Below are positions 10,483 through 18,996 of a stretch of DNA of 64,000 bases, one piece after another. The notes below the pieces were generated by a model. The model worked only from the letters and a program-made list of their open reading frames with translations, was not told the origin of the DNA and searched no databases. How positions within the stretch are numbered: position 1 is the stretch's first letter; each line of letters starts with the position of its first letter. The position numbers and the translations under genes were made by a program. The DNA comes from Edaphochlamys debaryana (Eukaryota > Chlorophyta > Chlorophyceae > Chlamydomonadales). The stretch spans positions 1 through 64,000 of the forward strand of contig JAEHOE010000094.1 in NCBI GenBank assembly GCA_016858145.1. Direction: 5' to 3'.

Positions 10483-12072
10483 TTACTGGCCCTCGGCGTG
10501 GGCCCCCGGCGGCGCCAGGGCTGCGGGGCTGCCGCTGCCGCCGCCGCTGCCGCCGCCGTCGCTGCCGCCCGCCAGGCCCTCTCCGCCAGCCTCCGAGTCG
10601 TGCTCCATGCCCGACGCCCCGCTCCCGCGGATCTCCCCCTCCTCCTCCGACCCCTCGTCCATCACGAGAGCCGCCACCGCTTCGGCGGACTCCCGTGCCG
10701 GGTCGGCCGTCAGCCTCTTGGGCGGCCGCCCCTCCGGCGTGCCAGCCGCTGACTCGGGCCGCCCCCTCGCACCCCCGGCGCGTTGCGGCAGAGGGCTGGC
10801 CTGCCGGCCGGGCCCCGTCACCCCTCCCTGCGGGCTCTGGCTCGTGCTGCCGGCGGGGGCGGGGGCAGTGGGGGCCTCCACCGCCTGCGCCGCCTTCCGC
10901 TCGCGCTCGCGCTGCAGCTGCGCCTGCGCCTGCGCCTTCTGCAGCTGGGCCGCCTTGTGCGCCTGCGCCGCCTTGGCGTCCTCCTCCGCCTTGGCCGCCT
11001 TGGCCGCGGCCGCCGCCGCCACCGCCTTCCGCTGCTCCTCCGCCGCCGCCTTGCGCTGCTGCTCCTCCGCCGCCGCCTTGCGCTGCTCCTCCTCCTCCGC
11101 CGCCTTGCGCTGCTGCTCCTCCGCCGCCGCCTTGCGCTGCTGCTCCACTGCGGCCGCCTTGCGCTGCTGCTCCTCCGCCGCAGCCTTGCGCTGCTGCTCC
11201 GCCGCAGCCTTCACTGCCTTGGCGGCCGCGGCCTTGGCCCTGGCCACCGCCTCCTCCGCCTCCTTCGTCCGCGTGGCCGCCGCTTCCTTGTGGCGGCCGT
11301 ACGCCTCGTCGTCGAAGATGGATGCCAGCAGGCTGAAGGCAACCTCCTCTCCGTCCATCACCTCCAGCAGCTGGGGGGTGCCCGGCTTGCCGTCCCGCAG
11401 GGCTCCCGGCAGCGGTGTGTCCGCCGGGAGCGTCACCAGCATGCGGTCCAGTACCGCCGTCTGGGAGTTGTACTCATAGTAGCGCTGGGCGTGCGAGACC
11501 TCAGCCACGCCCAGAGCGTTGCAGACGAGGGCGTAGTGCAGCTCCATGCTGAGCTCCGCCGGTAGTCCGCTGACGTCCACCCAGACGGGCTGCGGTTTGA
11601 GCGGCCTGTTGCTCACTCTTACCAGCCATGCGGATTCTTTGAAGCCCGGGACCGCGGGCACCCGCAGGTAGCTTTGCTCATTGAGCCTCTCCTTCAGTTT
11701 CTCCACCCGATCGCTGCTCATCATGTAGTCGAGGGTTACACGTACCCTTGGCAGCCTTCCGTTGGGGCCACCAAAGCCCGCGCCGTCCAGTTTCACTCCG
11801 CGGACCATGCCAAAGGTCTCCAGGTCCGGTGCCTCGCCGTTCTCCGGCATTATCTCTTTCATCGCTAGCTGAACCGCGACGCGCATGTGCTTGGAAATGT
11901 CTGATGTGAGCGTGTATTTGGAGTACCCGGTGATGATGGCTGTGGCCGAGACTGCGTGGAGCCCTTTGGTGCGCGCTGTGGGCAGCGCGCCCTTGATTTT
12001 AGGATCAAGGGCGACTCTGACCGCCGGTGGGCGGTCGCGCCGGCCGCCACCGGTCACACTGGTAGCGGCCAT
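10483..12072 (-). CDS. L1 ORF1 protein (529 aa, coiled coil)
   Basis: This intact ORF lies upstream of ORF2 in the L1. The N-terminal 260 residues form a mixed alpha/beta region without strong low complexity (VALDPKIKGALPTARTKG at the start, VWVDVSGLPAEL in the middle). Next is a roughly 130-residue Ala/Lys/Glu/Gln tract built from AAAEEQQRK repeats, predicted as a long coiled coil. The C-terminus is Gly/Ser/Pro-rich. The layout fits a LINE ORF1 RNA chaperone that would trimerise through the coiled coil. No CCHC knuckle is present. The ATG at 12,072 is 67 bp from the element's 5' end. Function is inferred from position. Confidence 0.75.
   Translation of the reverse strand: MAATSVTGGGRRDRPPAVRVALDPKIKGALPTARTKGLHAVSATAIITGYSKYTLTSDISKHMRVAVQLAMKEIMPENGEAPDLETFGMVRGVKLDGAGFGGPNGRLPRVRVTLDYMMSSDRVEKLKERLNEQSYLRVPAVPGFKESAWLVRVSNRPLKPQPVWVDVSGLPAELSMELHYALVCNALGVAEVSHAQRYYEYNSQTAVLDRMLVTLPADTPLPGALRDGKPGTPQLLEVMDGEEVAFSLLASIFDDEAYGRHKEAAATRTKEAEEAVARAKAAAAKAVKAAAEQQRKAAAEEQQRKAAAVEQQRKAAAEEQQRKAAEEEEQRKAAAEEQQRKAAAEEQRKAVAAAAAAKAAKAEEDAKAAQAHKAAQLQKAQAQAQLQRERERKAAQAVEAPTAPAPAGSTSQSPQGGVTGPGRQASPLPQRAGGARGRPESAAGTPEGRPPKRLTADPARESAEAVAALVMDEGSEEEGEIRGSGASGMEHDSEAGGEGLAGGSDGGGSGGGSGSPAALAPPGAHAEGQ
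10985..11215. repeat. Coding tandem repeat (KAAAEEQQR)
   Basis: Imperfect repeats of ctgctcctccgccgccgcc and close variants on the plus strand. They encode the charged helical repeat of L1 ORF1 on the minus strand. Confidence 0.8.
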
Positions 12073-12485
12073 TTGCTAGATACAGCGGCTCAGGAGGGTA
12101 GGGGGACCGTCTATGTGACTATGTGCAGAAGGAGCTGTGCGCTAGGCTCCGCACAAAGGGCCTCAAGCCTCGCTGGATCAAAGGGGCGGATATCCTGTAC
12201 TTAGAGGGGGAGGGGTGGATGCGGCAAGGTTATCTGTGAGCCCGGGGGCATGGTGTGTGGCTGTCCAACCCTTGTGGTCGGTGGCCCACGGACGGGCGGG
12301 GACACTCCCCTTGGCGGCTCCCTAGCTGAGGCTTCGTTGGTGATAGCCGTGGCTCACCGCCCTTGTGGGCTGCTGTTAGGGGGCACCCAGGCTTGCAGGC
12401 GGCAAGCCCGTGTGGTCGACCAGCCGGTCGGAGCGTTCTGCGCTTAGACCCCCTCGAAGGGGTCCCTCATTGTAACCACCGATGA

Positions 12486-13378
12486 CTGCCGCGAGCCTTT
12501 CCCTCCTGCTCGACCTCCTCCTCCTCCTGCCAGCACTGCTGCGGCTTGCTTCCTCTCCTCATGGACACCTGCGGCGGGCGCTCTCGCAGCGCTTCTCCTT
12601 TTCCGGCGGGCTCAGCGGAGGCGCGGCGCGGGCGCGACGTGGGTTGTGTGTGTGGGGTGTTGGGTGTGTGTTCCTTAGTGTTGGTTTCATCGATCCGTTC
12701 CGTATGAGATCGAGTCGTCGTGGTGTAGTTGGTGTATCTCCAGTTCGATCCTGGACGACGACATCTATTGCGCCCCTGCGCGCTCCGAGGCCCCCTGGGG
12801 CTCGCCCTCCTCCTGCCTGCTCCTTCTGCCCTTTCCCTCCGTCACCCTCCTGAGCCTGCTCGACCACTTGGTCGGGCGGGGCCTGGGATGTGGTGAAAGG
12901 CCGGGTTTTGCTCATCTGTGTCTCATGCAAAGGCCGCACAGAAGGCTGACAGGAGAATGGGAGAGCTGGGGCACGCAGCACGTGACCAACTGTTGGGAGA
13001 AGACGCGTTGGGGTGTGGAGGATCGTCTGAGCGCATCCATCCTTCCCCCGCTTCCTCCGGCCGCCGCCCAGCCCTTCAATCGGCACTTGCCCCCAAGCCT
13101 GCTCACGCATGCAGAAAGCTTTGTTGCGAGGCATGGACGGGACAGAGCTGACCAGCTGTGCAGGCAAGGATTACTCGCGTCCACGGCGGCGGCACGGCCC
13201 CCCCCCCCCCTCTCCACCCCCCCGCATTGACGCTGCCGCCAGCACTGCTTGGCCCGGGCCTTGCCAAATCCTCCACTCACTTGACCTAGCTAGCGTTGCC
13301 GGAGCTCAGGCAAGCGGGTGTGGGGGCGGCTTGGGTGTTGAGGCTGACCCTCTCCCCTCCTTCCCCGCCCTCACCCCC
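12486..13378 (+). repeat. tRNA-Val tandem unit, copy 2
   Basis: This unit lies directly downstream of retroelement X copy B and begins with the second copy of the CTGCCGC target duplication. It is about 23 bp shorter than copy 3 because of a deletion inside the tRNA. Confidence 0.85.
12714..12763 (+). pseudogene. tRNA-Val pseudogene (24-nt internal deletion)
   Basis: The acceptor stem halves GTCGTCG and CGACGAC and the T arm CAGTTCGATCCTG are intact. The whole anticodon arm and part of the D arm are missing: 50 nt are left compared with 74 nt in the other copies. Unlike copies 1 and 3, it keeps the G53-C61 pair. Confidence 0.9.
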
Positions 13379-14294
13379 CTGCCGCGAGCCTTTCCCTCCT
13401 GCTCGACCTCCTCCTCCTCCTGCCAGCACTGCTGCGGCTTGCTTCCTCTCCTCACGGACACCTGCGGCGGGCGCTCTCGCAGCGCTTCTCCTTTTCCGGC
13501 GGGCTCAGCGGAGGCGCGGCGCGGGCGCGACGTGGGTTGTGTGTGTGGGGTGTTGGGTGTGTGTTCCTTGGTGTTGGTTTCATCGATCCGTTCCGTATGA
13601 GATCGAGTCGTCGTGGTGTAGTTGGTTATCACATTCGCCTCACACGCGAGAGGTCTCCAATTCGATCCTGGACGACGACATCTATTGCGCCCCTGCGCGC
13701 TCCGAGGCCCCCTGGGGCTCGCCCTCCTCCTGCCTGCTCCTCCTGCCCTTCCCCTCCGTCGCCCTCCTGAGCCTCCTCGACCACTTGGTCGGGCGGGGCC
13801 TGGGTTGTGATGAAAGGCCGGGTTTTGCTGATCTGTGTCTCGTGCGAAGGCCGCACAGAAGGCTGACAGGAGAATGGGAGAGCTGGGGCACGCAGCACGT
13901 GACCAACTGTTGGGAGAAGACGCGTTGGGGTGTGGAGGATCGTCTGAGCGCATCCATCCTTCCCCCGCTTCCTCCGGCCGCCGCCCAGCCCTTCAATCGG
14001 CACTTGCCCCCAAGCCTGCTCACGCATGCAGAAAGCTTTGTTGCGAGGCATGGACGGGACAGAGCTGACCAGCTGTGCAGGCAAGGATTACTCGCGTCCA
14101 CGGCGGCGGCACGGCCCCCCCCCCCCTCTCCACCCCCCCGCATTGACGCTGCCGCCAGCACTGCTTGGCCCGGGCCTTGCCAAATCCTCCACTCACTTGA
14201 CCTAGCTAGCGTTGCCGGAGCTCAGGCAAGCGGGTGTGGGGGCGGCTTGGGTGTTGAGGCTGACCCTCTCCCCTCCTTCCCCGCCCTCACCCCC
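13379..14294 (+). repeat. tRNA-Val tandem unit, copy 3
   Basis: A complete 916-bp unit joined head to tail to copies 2 and 4. It gives the uninterrupted reference junction for the X insertion site. Confidence 0.9.
13607..13680 (+). tRNA. tRNA-Val (CAC), copy 3, with T-stem defect
   Basis: The sequence is the same as copy 1: a complete cloverleaf with anticodon CAC, and the same A-C mismatch at the G53-C61 position (CCAATTCGATCC). Confidence 0.75.
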
Positions 14295-14786
14295 CTGCCG
14301 CGAGCCTTTCCCTCCTGCTCGACCTCCTCCTCCTCCTGCCAGCACTGCTGCGGCTTGCTTCCTCTCCTCACGGACACCTGCGGCGGGCGCTCTCGCAGCG
14401 CTTCTCCTTTTCCGGCGGGCTCAGCGGAGGCGCGGCGCGGGCGCGACGTGGGTTGTGTGTGTGGGGTGTTGGTTGGCTGTGTGTTCCTTGGTGTTGGTTT
14501 CATCGATCCGTTCCGTATGAGATCGAGTCGTCGTGGTGTAGTTGGTTATCACATTCGCCTCACACGCGAGAGGTCTCCAGTTCGATCCTGGACGACGACA
14601 TCTGTTGCGCCCCTGCGCGCTCCGAGGCCCCCTGGGGCTCGCCCTCCTCCTGCCTGCTCCTCCTGCCCTTCCCCTCCGTCGCCCTCCTGAGCCTCCTCGA
14701 CCATTTGGTCGGGCGGGGTCTGGGTTGTGTTGAAAAGCCGGGTTTTGCTGATCTGTGTCTCGTGCAAAGGCCGCACAGAAGGCTGA
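14295..14786 (+). repeat. tRNA-Val tandem unit, copy 4 (3'-truncated)
   Basis: This is the first about 490 bp of the unit, including the tRNA. It ends at CAGAAGGCTGA, where unrelated sequence related to the mTERF locus begins. Confidence 0.85.
14527..14600 (+). tRNA. tRNA-Val (CAC), intact copy 4
   Basis: Cloverleaf of 74 nt: acceptor GTCGTCG/CGACGAC, A box TGGTGTAGTTGG, anticodon loop CTCACAC, T arm TCCAG-TTCGATC-CTGGA with all five pairs. The B box AGTTCGATCC is intact. Of the four array members this is the best candidate for a working gene. No run of four T follows within 100 bp. Confidence 0.88.
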
Positions 14787-14874
14787 GGGCGTACCTTCAA
14801 GGATGCTTATACTTGCACGGAGCTGCAGAGGCCAGGGAAAGTGTAGTCTGCTGCCATCTGAGTTAGGCGCATGA

Positions 14875-14955
14875 GCCGGGGACGTTCAGCAGTAGCAGGG
14901 CAGGGCATCGCGGAATGATGGTGGCGCTCACGTCGCGGGGCGTCAGGCCCAGGGT
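14875..14955 (-). pseudogene. mTERF exon-4 fragment
   Basis: The minus strand reads like exon 4 of the mTERF gene at 49,365-49,496 (LTPRDVSATII...ALLLLNV). It has substitutions and lacks both the rest of the exon and its splice sites. It is a non-functional remnant of the segmental duplication. Confidence 0.8.
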
Positions 14956-15286
14956 CACCCTGGGACGGTCCGCAGGGCAAGCAGAGTGAAAGGGGCGGGG
15001 CTGATGGAACTCGCGCGTGTGCAGCAGTGAGCAGGCATAGAGCCTCGGACGGGCCGGACCTGAGGGGATCAGAGGCGACGAGTCCAGGCGCTTTGAGGGA
15101 GCACTTGGCAGTGAGTTGAGTTGAGCTGGGCTGGTTATTGTGCAGTCTCATTTTGTACGTTGTGTGCCCGTTGGAAGCCGAAGCCCTTATCGCGATCTGC
15201 CCGATCGCGAGCTGCACGTACTCTACGTACGCTCAAGGCGGCCAGAAAAAAAGCAGCGAGTTATTGAAGTGGGCTGCAAAAGGGAA

Positions 15287-15358
15287 AGGGCCCTTCGAGG
15301 TTCGAACTCGAGACCTGCTGATCTGCAGTCAGCTGCTCTACCACTGAGCTAAAGACCC
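15287..15358 (-). tRNA. tRNA-Cys (GCA), copy 1
   Basis: Cloverleaf of 72 nt on the minus strand. The acceptor stem is GGGTCTT/AGGGCCC with two G-U pairs, the D arm GCTC/GAGC, the anticodon stem GCTGA/TCAGC with loop CTGCAGA (anticodon GCA), and the T arm TCGAG-TTCGAAC-CTCGA. The discriminator is U73, which is the rule for tRNA-Cys. No intron. CCCTTT follows downstream. The sequence is the same as the copy at 49,889-49,960. Confidence 0.92.
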
Positions 15359-15670
15359 ATGGAGAGTACACTAGACAGCCTCTTCAAACGCCCCACAATG
15401 TGCGCAATGTGCACGGGCCTTAGCACCACGAGCGGGGAGGGTTGCCCAGCAGCTGGGGTTGGCTGCAGGCGGGGAAGGCTGGGCGCAGCTGGGGTTGGCT
15501 GCAGGCGGCTGGGGGCGGCTCTGGGTGGCTCTGGGCGGCTTGGGGTGGCTCAGGGAGGGCTTGCGGTGGCAGTGAGGGGCCCTGAGGGCTTGCAGGTGCA
15601 AGGGGGCGGGTCGCTGGGTGCAGTGAGGGGCCGGGAGGGAGTGGTAGAAAGTGGGGGAGGGCGCGTGAAG

Positions 15671-15740
15671 GTGAGTGAAGGTGAGTGAAGGTGAGTGAAG
15701 GTGAGTGAAGGTGAGTGAAGGTGAGTGAAGGTGGGTGAAG
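15671..15740. repeat. 10-bp minisatellite (gtgagtgaag)n
   Basis: Six exact copies and one variant. A homologous array with the unit gtgggtgaag lies at 50,331-50,410 in the paralogous mTERF intron. Confidence 0.95.
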
Positions 15741-16098
15741 GTACAGCTTCATGGCCATTACACCGGCTGGCAAGGTGAGCAGTGCAGGGAGTGAAGGGTG
15801 TATGAGGGCTTGGAGGAAGCCAGGCTTGTCAATGCCACAAGCAGCCCAGCGGAGGAGTGGATTGACCCACCTGCGAGGCGGCCACATACACCCTCAACCC
15901 TTGTAAACTGCATGCTTGGCTGACGTCAAAGTGTGCCTCAGGGAGCAGGGCCTCAATTGGAACCTGCCAGCACCCCTGGACACGGCACACATGCAGGCCA
16001 GGACCTGGGGCTGTGTGCAGTGCTGTGCAGGGGAGGGGATGGCTGCGGACTTGTGACATGCGGATAGCAACATCGGCAACGTTGAGCGTGCTGCAGGC

Positions 16099-16119
16099 AA
16101 ATAATAATAATAATAATAG
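16099..16119 (-). repeat. (ATT)n 3' tail of the Dualen-like LINE
   Basis: The plus strand reads (aat)n just left of the last coding block of the LINE. Simple triplet tails are common at the 3' ends of non-LTR elements. Confidence 0.75.
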
Positions 16120-16224
16120 TCTACGCCGGGTGGGACCCGAGTTTCCTCGGGGGGGCCCTGGCGTGTGTTAAGGGGACGGCCCTGTGGGCCATCACCGAGA
16201 GAAGGCACAGCTGTACCCCTACCC

Positions 16225-16805
16225 CTAACCCCCTAGGCGTCTGTACGTCTGAATGATGGGCCTCAGTGCCCGTACGGCCTGCCAGTGTAGTTCCTTGCAG
16301 CAGGCTTTGGCGGCCTCTGTGGTGGCCCCTAGCTCGACCAGGAGGGGTTTTAGGTGGCTGGGTATGGTGCCGGTGTGGCCCAGCGTGACTGTGGTGGCCC
16401 ATGAATAGTGGACCGTCCAGCCAGCCTCTCGGAGTGCGGCTGCTAGGGCTTGGTGCTGCTCCGTCTTGGCTGTTTCTTTCGTGGCGTGGCTAAGGTCCCC
16501 ACAGTAACCAACCTCTATGATGTAGATAGGGTGTGCTGCCTTGTTTCGTGGCCCGTGTTTGCTTCCACCCTTCCAGTCTTGTAGCGAGGGAATGAAGAGG
16601 ATGTCTGGTCGCATCCTCTCCAGTGTTCCATTCGGTAGTTGTGGTGCGAGCCAGTTAGGGAGTCTCTTGCCCGAGCAGTATGTTGGGAGGCCTTCGCTTG
16701 TACCTGCGTCCATGATCATGTATCCTCCTCCGTTGGCTCCACTTTGGAGGCACGCGGCAGTCCGTTTTACGGCTGCGTCGTGTCGCAGGATGTATTGATG
16801 CCGCT
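16225..16805 (-). pseudogene. Dualen restriction-like endonuclease, C-terminal part
   Basis: The frame reads LRHDAAVKRTAACLQSGANG, then MRPDILFIPSLQDW and IYIIEVGYCGDL, and ends YRRLGG. The R-PD followed by a downstream D and an E in a hydrophobic strand matches the restriction-like endonuclease of early-branching LINEs. It continues the protein that breaks off at EYMKGR beyond the LTR element (34,059), with only one or two codons uncertain at the junction. Confidence 0.75.
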
Positions 16806-18783
16806 ACAAACGGGGCGGTCACCGCCTATAGGCGACAGCCCAACTTTTTCGCGCGCCTCAGGGGTGTGCCAACCGTGTGGGGGACGTGACTTGCAGGGAC
16901 GGCTCCCAAGCAGACGTATGACGACGCCTGTACTTGTTTGTTACCTTGCCACTGGGGTACGGTCCACTATGTCCTTAGGCGGTCAGGATATGTACAGAGG
17001 CTGGATAGCCGGAGGGCTGGTGTGTAGGCTTGCAGGGGCCGGGCTGGGAGTGACCGGCGGGGGCTGCAGGGGCTGTCGACACCTCAGGCTGCTGTCTCAC
17101 TCAGCACCTGCCGACCCTCAGAGATAGGGTGTGGGGACCCTAGGAGTAGCTTGGTCCGTAGACAGGGACCAATGGGGGCGTGGGGCGATAGGTACGTAGG
17201 TGGGGGAACGGCGGAGAGTGCACGTGGATCAGGAGCAGGCAGGCGGGGATGAGCCTGGGTGGACCTGGCTGACGGCACGAGGCACGAGGGGTATTCCGGC
17301 TAGGCACAGGCGCCGACCGGCTTGTACTCCACTAGCCGCAGTGGGTGCTGCGAGGGCCTGAGGGTATACGCTGTAGCCTGCTACGAGGGGGCGTGATACC
17401 GAGGGGCCGAGAGATGCGAGGGGATGTCCTCGCGGGGATGACCTTCTCCGAGCTTGGGTGTCCTCCGGTCAGGCAGGCGGGCTCTGGTAGCTTCACGAGT
17501 TGATACCACCACGATACAGTAGTTCTGGCTGGCGCACACCGGTCCCAACGTGATGTCTAGGCCGAGGCTTTCCGACTGCTCTCGCTGACGTTCACGTTCC
17601 TCCTCCGGGCTTCCTCCTGTCGCACCCTATAGCACGATAGGTCCTCCTGCTCCTAAGGGTTTGGCTTCTCGGCGACCTCCTGGCTATCGCGATGGGTTCT
17701 CTGCCCTATCGGGATGCTCTGCACGAGTTCATTGCTCAAGTGATACGTCCAGGAAGTAGCTAGTGGGATAAGACTGCTCGGAGCTAGCTCACGGGGCGGG
17801 CTGTCGCTGAGCGGAACTAAGCTGTCGATGGCTGGCCGAGGTCGTGGGCACGCACACGCTCGAGGCTGGGGTCCTGGACCTTTGGTGCAGGCCTGCCGTG
17901 GAGCGAGAGAGCCTAAGGCGCGAGCGCTACGTTGCTAAGCGGTCGCGGGTCAATGCTTGGCTGAGTCGCTGAGAGTCGCAGAATCCTCGCTGGGAACACT
18001 TTGGGGCTCCGTTCAGGCACACAAGTGAGGCACTGGTTACTTACAGTGGCTGTGTGTGTGGGCCATGGGCGAGTTGTCGGGAAAGACTGGCTCTCGCCAT
18101 ATATACCCCCTCCCCGCGAGCCTGTCGTACGCCCGCCACCGTACGCCTGTCCGGCAGGCCCAAGGCCTAAGGCCCATGGCCCCAGGTCCAGGGCCCAGGG
18201 CCCACGGCCTCAAGGCCCACCCGGCCCAGGCCCCGGAGGCGGCCGTAGTCGCGGGCACACCTACAGCGCAACTGCCTACACGAATCGGACTGCGCACGTG
18301 GCCGAAGTTGCCCGTGCCATCCTTGCACACAGGACGCACACGCCTGGCGCTTTAGCCGATAAAAACACGCTAATACCTTCATAGTAAAAGGGCGCAAGGT
18401 CCAACCCCGCATATGTCCACCTCCTTGGCCTGCTACCAGTTCTTGGAAACCGGGCCCGCGCTGGGCCGCGAGGCCCAGGCGCTGCCGCTTGCCACCCTAA
18501 CGGCCCACCCTGCTGCTCAAGGCAGGCGGCCACTGGTCCCAGATCAACACAAGCAAGAACAAGTGTCGCTGCTTATCCTGACTCGGCTATCCACCCTAGT
18601 GGTGATAAGTCCCCTTCCGCTCCCGTGTTGGGGCTCCCACCCCGGTCCATGCGTGTGTCGTCCTCCGCGTGCTCCCTTTTCCTCGGGCGTGGCTGCTAAA
18701 CACAGGTGCCCTGCCCCTTGCGCTTGTCGCTGCTAAATGTAGCCTTCCCTTCTATGCTGCCGGCCTCCCTTAGCCCAGACAGC
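16806..18783 (-). repeat. 3' LTR of the Ty3/gypsy element
   Basis: More than 99% identical to 32,076-34,058. Differences I found include single substitutions, one A insertion in ggaaaagactgg and a four-base CTAC duplication in the other copy. On the minus strand it begins (GC)TGTCTGGG and ends CCCCGTTTGT. Confidence 0.93.
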
Positions 18784-18798
18784 TGCCGCTTGCCCCCA
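18784..18798 (-). other. Probable polypurine tract
   Basis: The minus strand reads TGGGGGCAAGCGGCA directly before the 3' LTR. It is purine-rich but not a perfect tract. The assignment is by position. Confidence 0.45.
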
Positions 18799-18996
18799 TG
18801 TAAAGGGGAGCGTCCTCGCCCCCTCCTTGATTCCGACCCGTTGCAGTGGCGGGCTAAGGTCCCATTTCCCCCTGCTTGCGTCTCGTGCCTTCCCCGTACG
18901 GCTCCCCCAGCTTTTAGCCCACCGCTTGAGTGGTGCTTGGGCTGCGCAGTCCCAAAGCATCTTCTCACGCTAGGCGCCGGGTGTGCCGTCCACTAG

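Larger units (their letters stand above)
5585..12139 (-). mobile_element. L1-like LINE (6.56 kb) inserted in retroelement X
   Basis: Both flanks carry CGCTAG (5,579-5,584 and 12,140-12,145). The unoccupied site at 3,506-3,511 in copy A has it once, so this is a 6-bp target duplication. The element has a coiled-coil ORF1 and an ORF2 with APE endonuclease and reverse transcriptase. The 5' UTR is only about 67 bp. The 3' end on the minus strand has a CCTCC/GGAGG hairpin followed by TGTAACCATCGCATCCC, with no poly(A) tail. ORF2 is broken by frameshifts, so this copy appears inactive. Confidence 0.85.
4773..12485 (+). mobile_element. Retroelement X, copy B (full length, interrupted by an L1)
   Basis: X is inserted into the tRNA-Val array between two copies of CTGCCGC (4,766-4,772 and 12,486-12,492), as seen by comparison with the uninterrupted unit junctions at 13,379 and 14,295. 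Without the L1 it is about 1.16 kb. It starts AATACACACC and encodes a protein from 4,813. It ends with a GACCCC-loop-GGGGTC hairpin and TGTAACCACCGATGA. It has no terminal inverted repeats and no LTRs. The target duplication plus the TGTAA motif near the end fit a non-LTR retroelement that was copied from a polyadenylated RNA. Confidence 0.65.
14875..15760. repeat. Diverged duplicate of part of the mTERF locus (exon 4 plus intron 3 with tRNA-Cys)
   Basis: This segment matches about 49,415-50,420 in order. Shared blocks are the mTERF exon-4 sequence (14,875-14,955), a gggcggggctgatgg block, the stretch around tcgcgatctgcccgatcgcg, the tRNA-Cys gene, the block cttcaaacgccccacaa, and a 10-bp minisatellite. 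Indels and substitutions separate the copies, so the duplication is not recent. No separate gene is seen at 14,956-15,286 or 15,359-16,098 other than these shared blocks. Confidence 0.8.

Noticed and set aside
13296..14690. 464-aa plus-strand frame across the tRNA-Val units
   Set aside because: It reads the same repeat unit in two frames and passes through tRNA genes. There is no conserved domain, and the frame is broken in units 1 and 2.
15359..16098. Short open frames between tRNA-Cys and the LINE tail as a gene
   Set aside because: They consist of GGCTGGG-type and GTGAGTGAAG repeats and have no motif or splice support.
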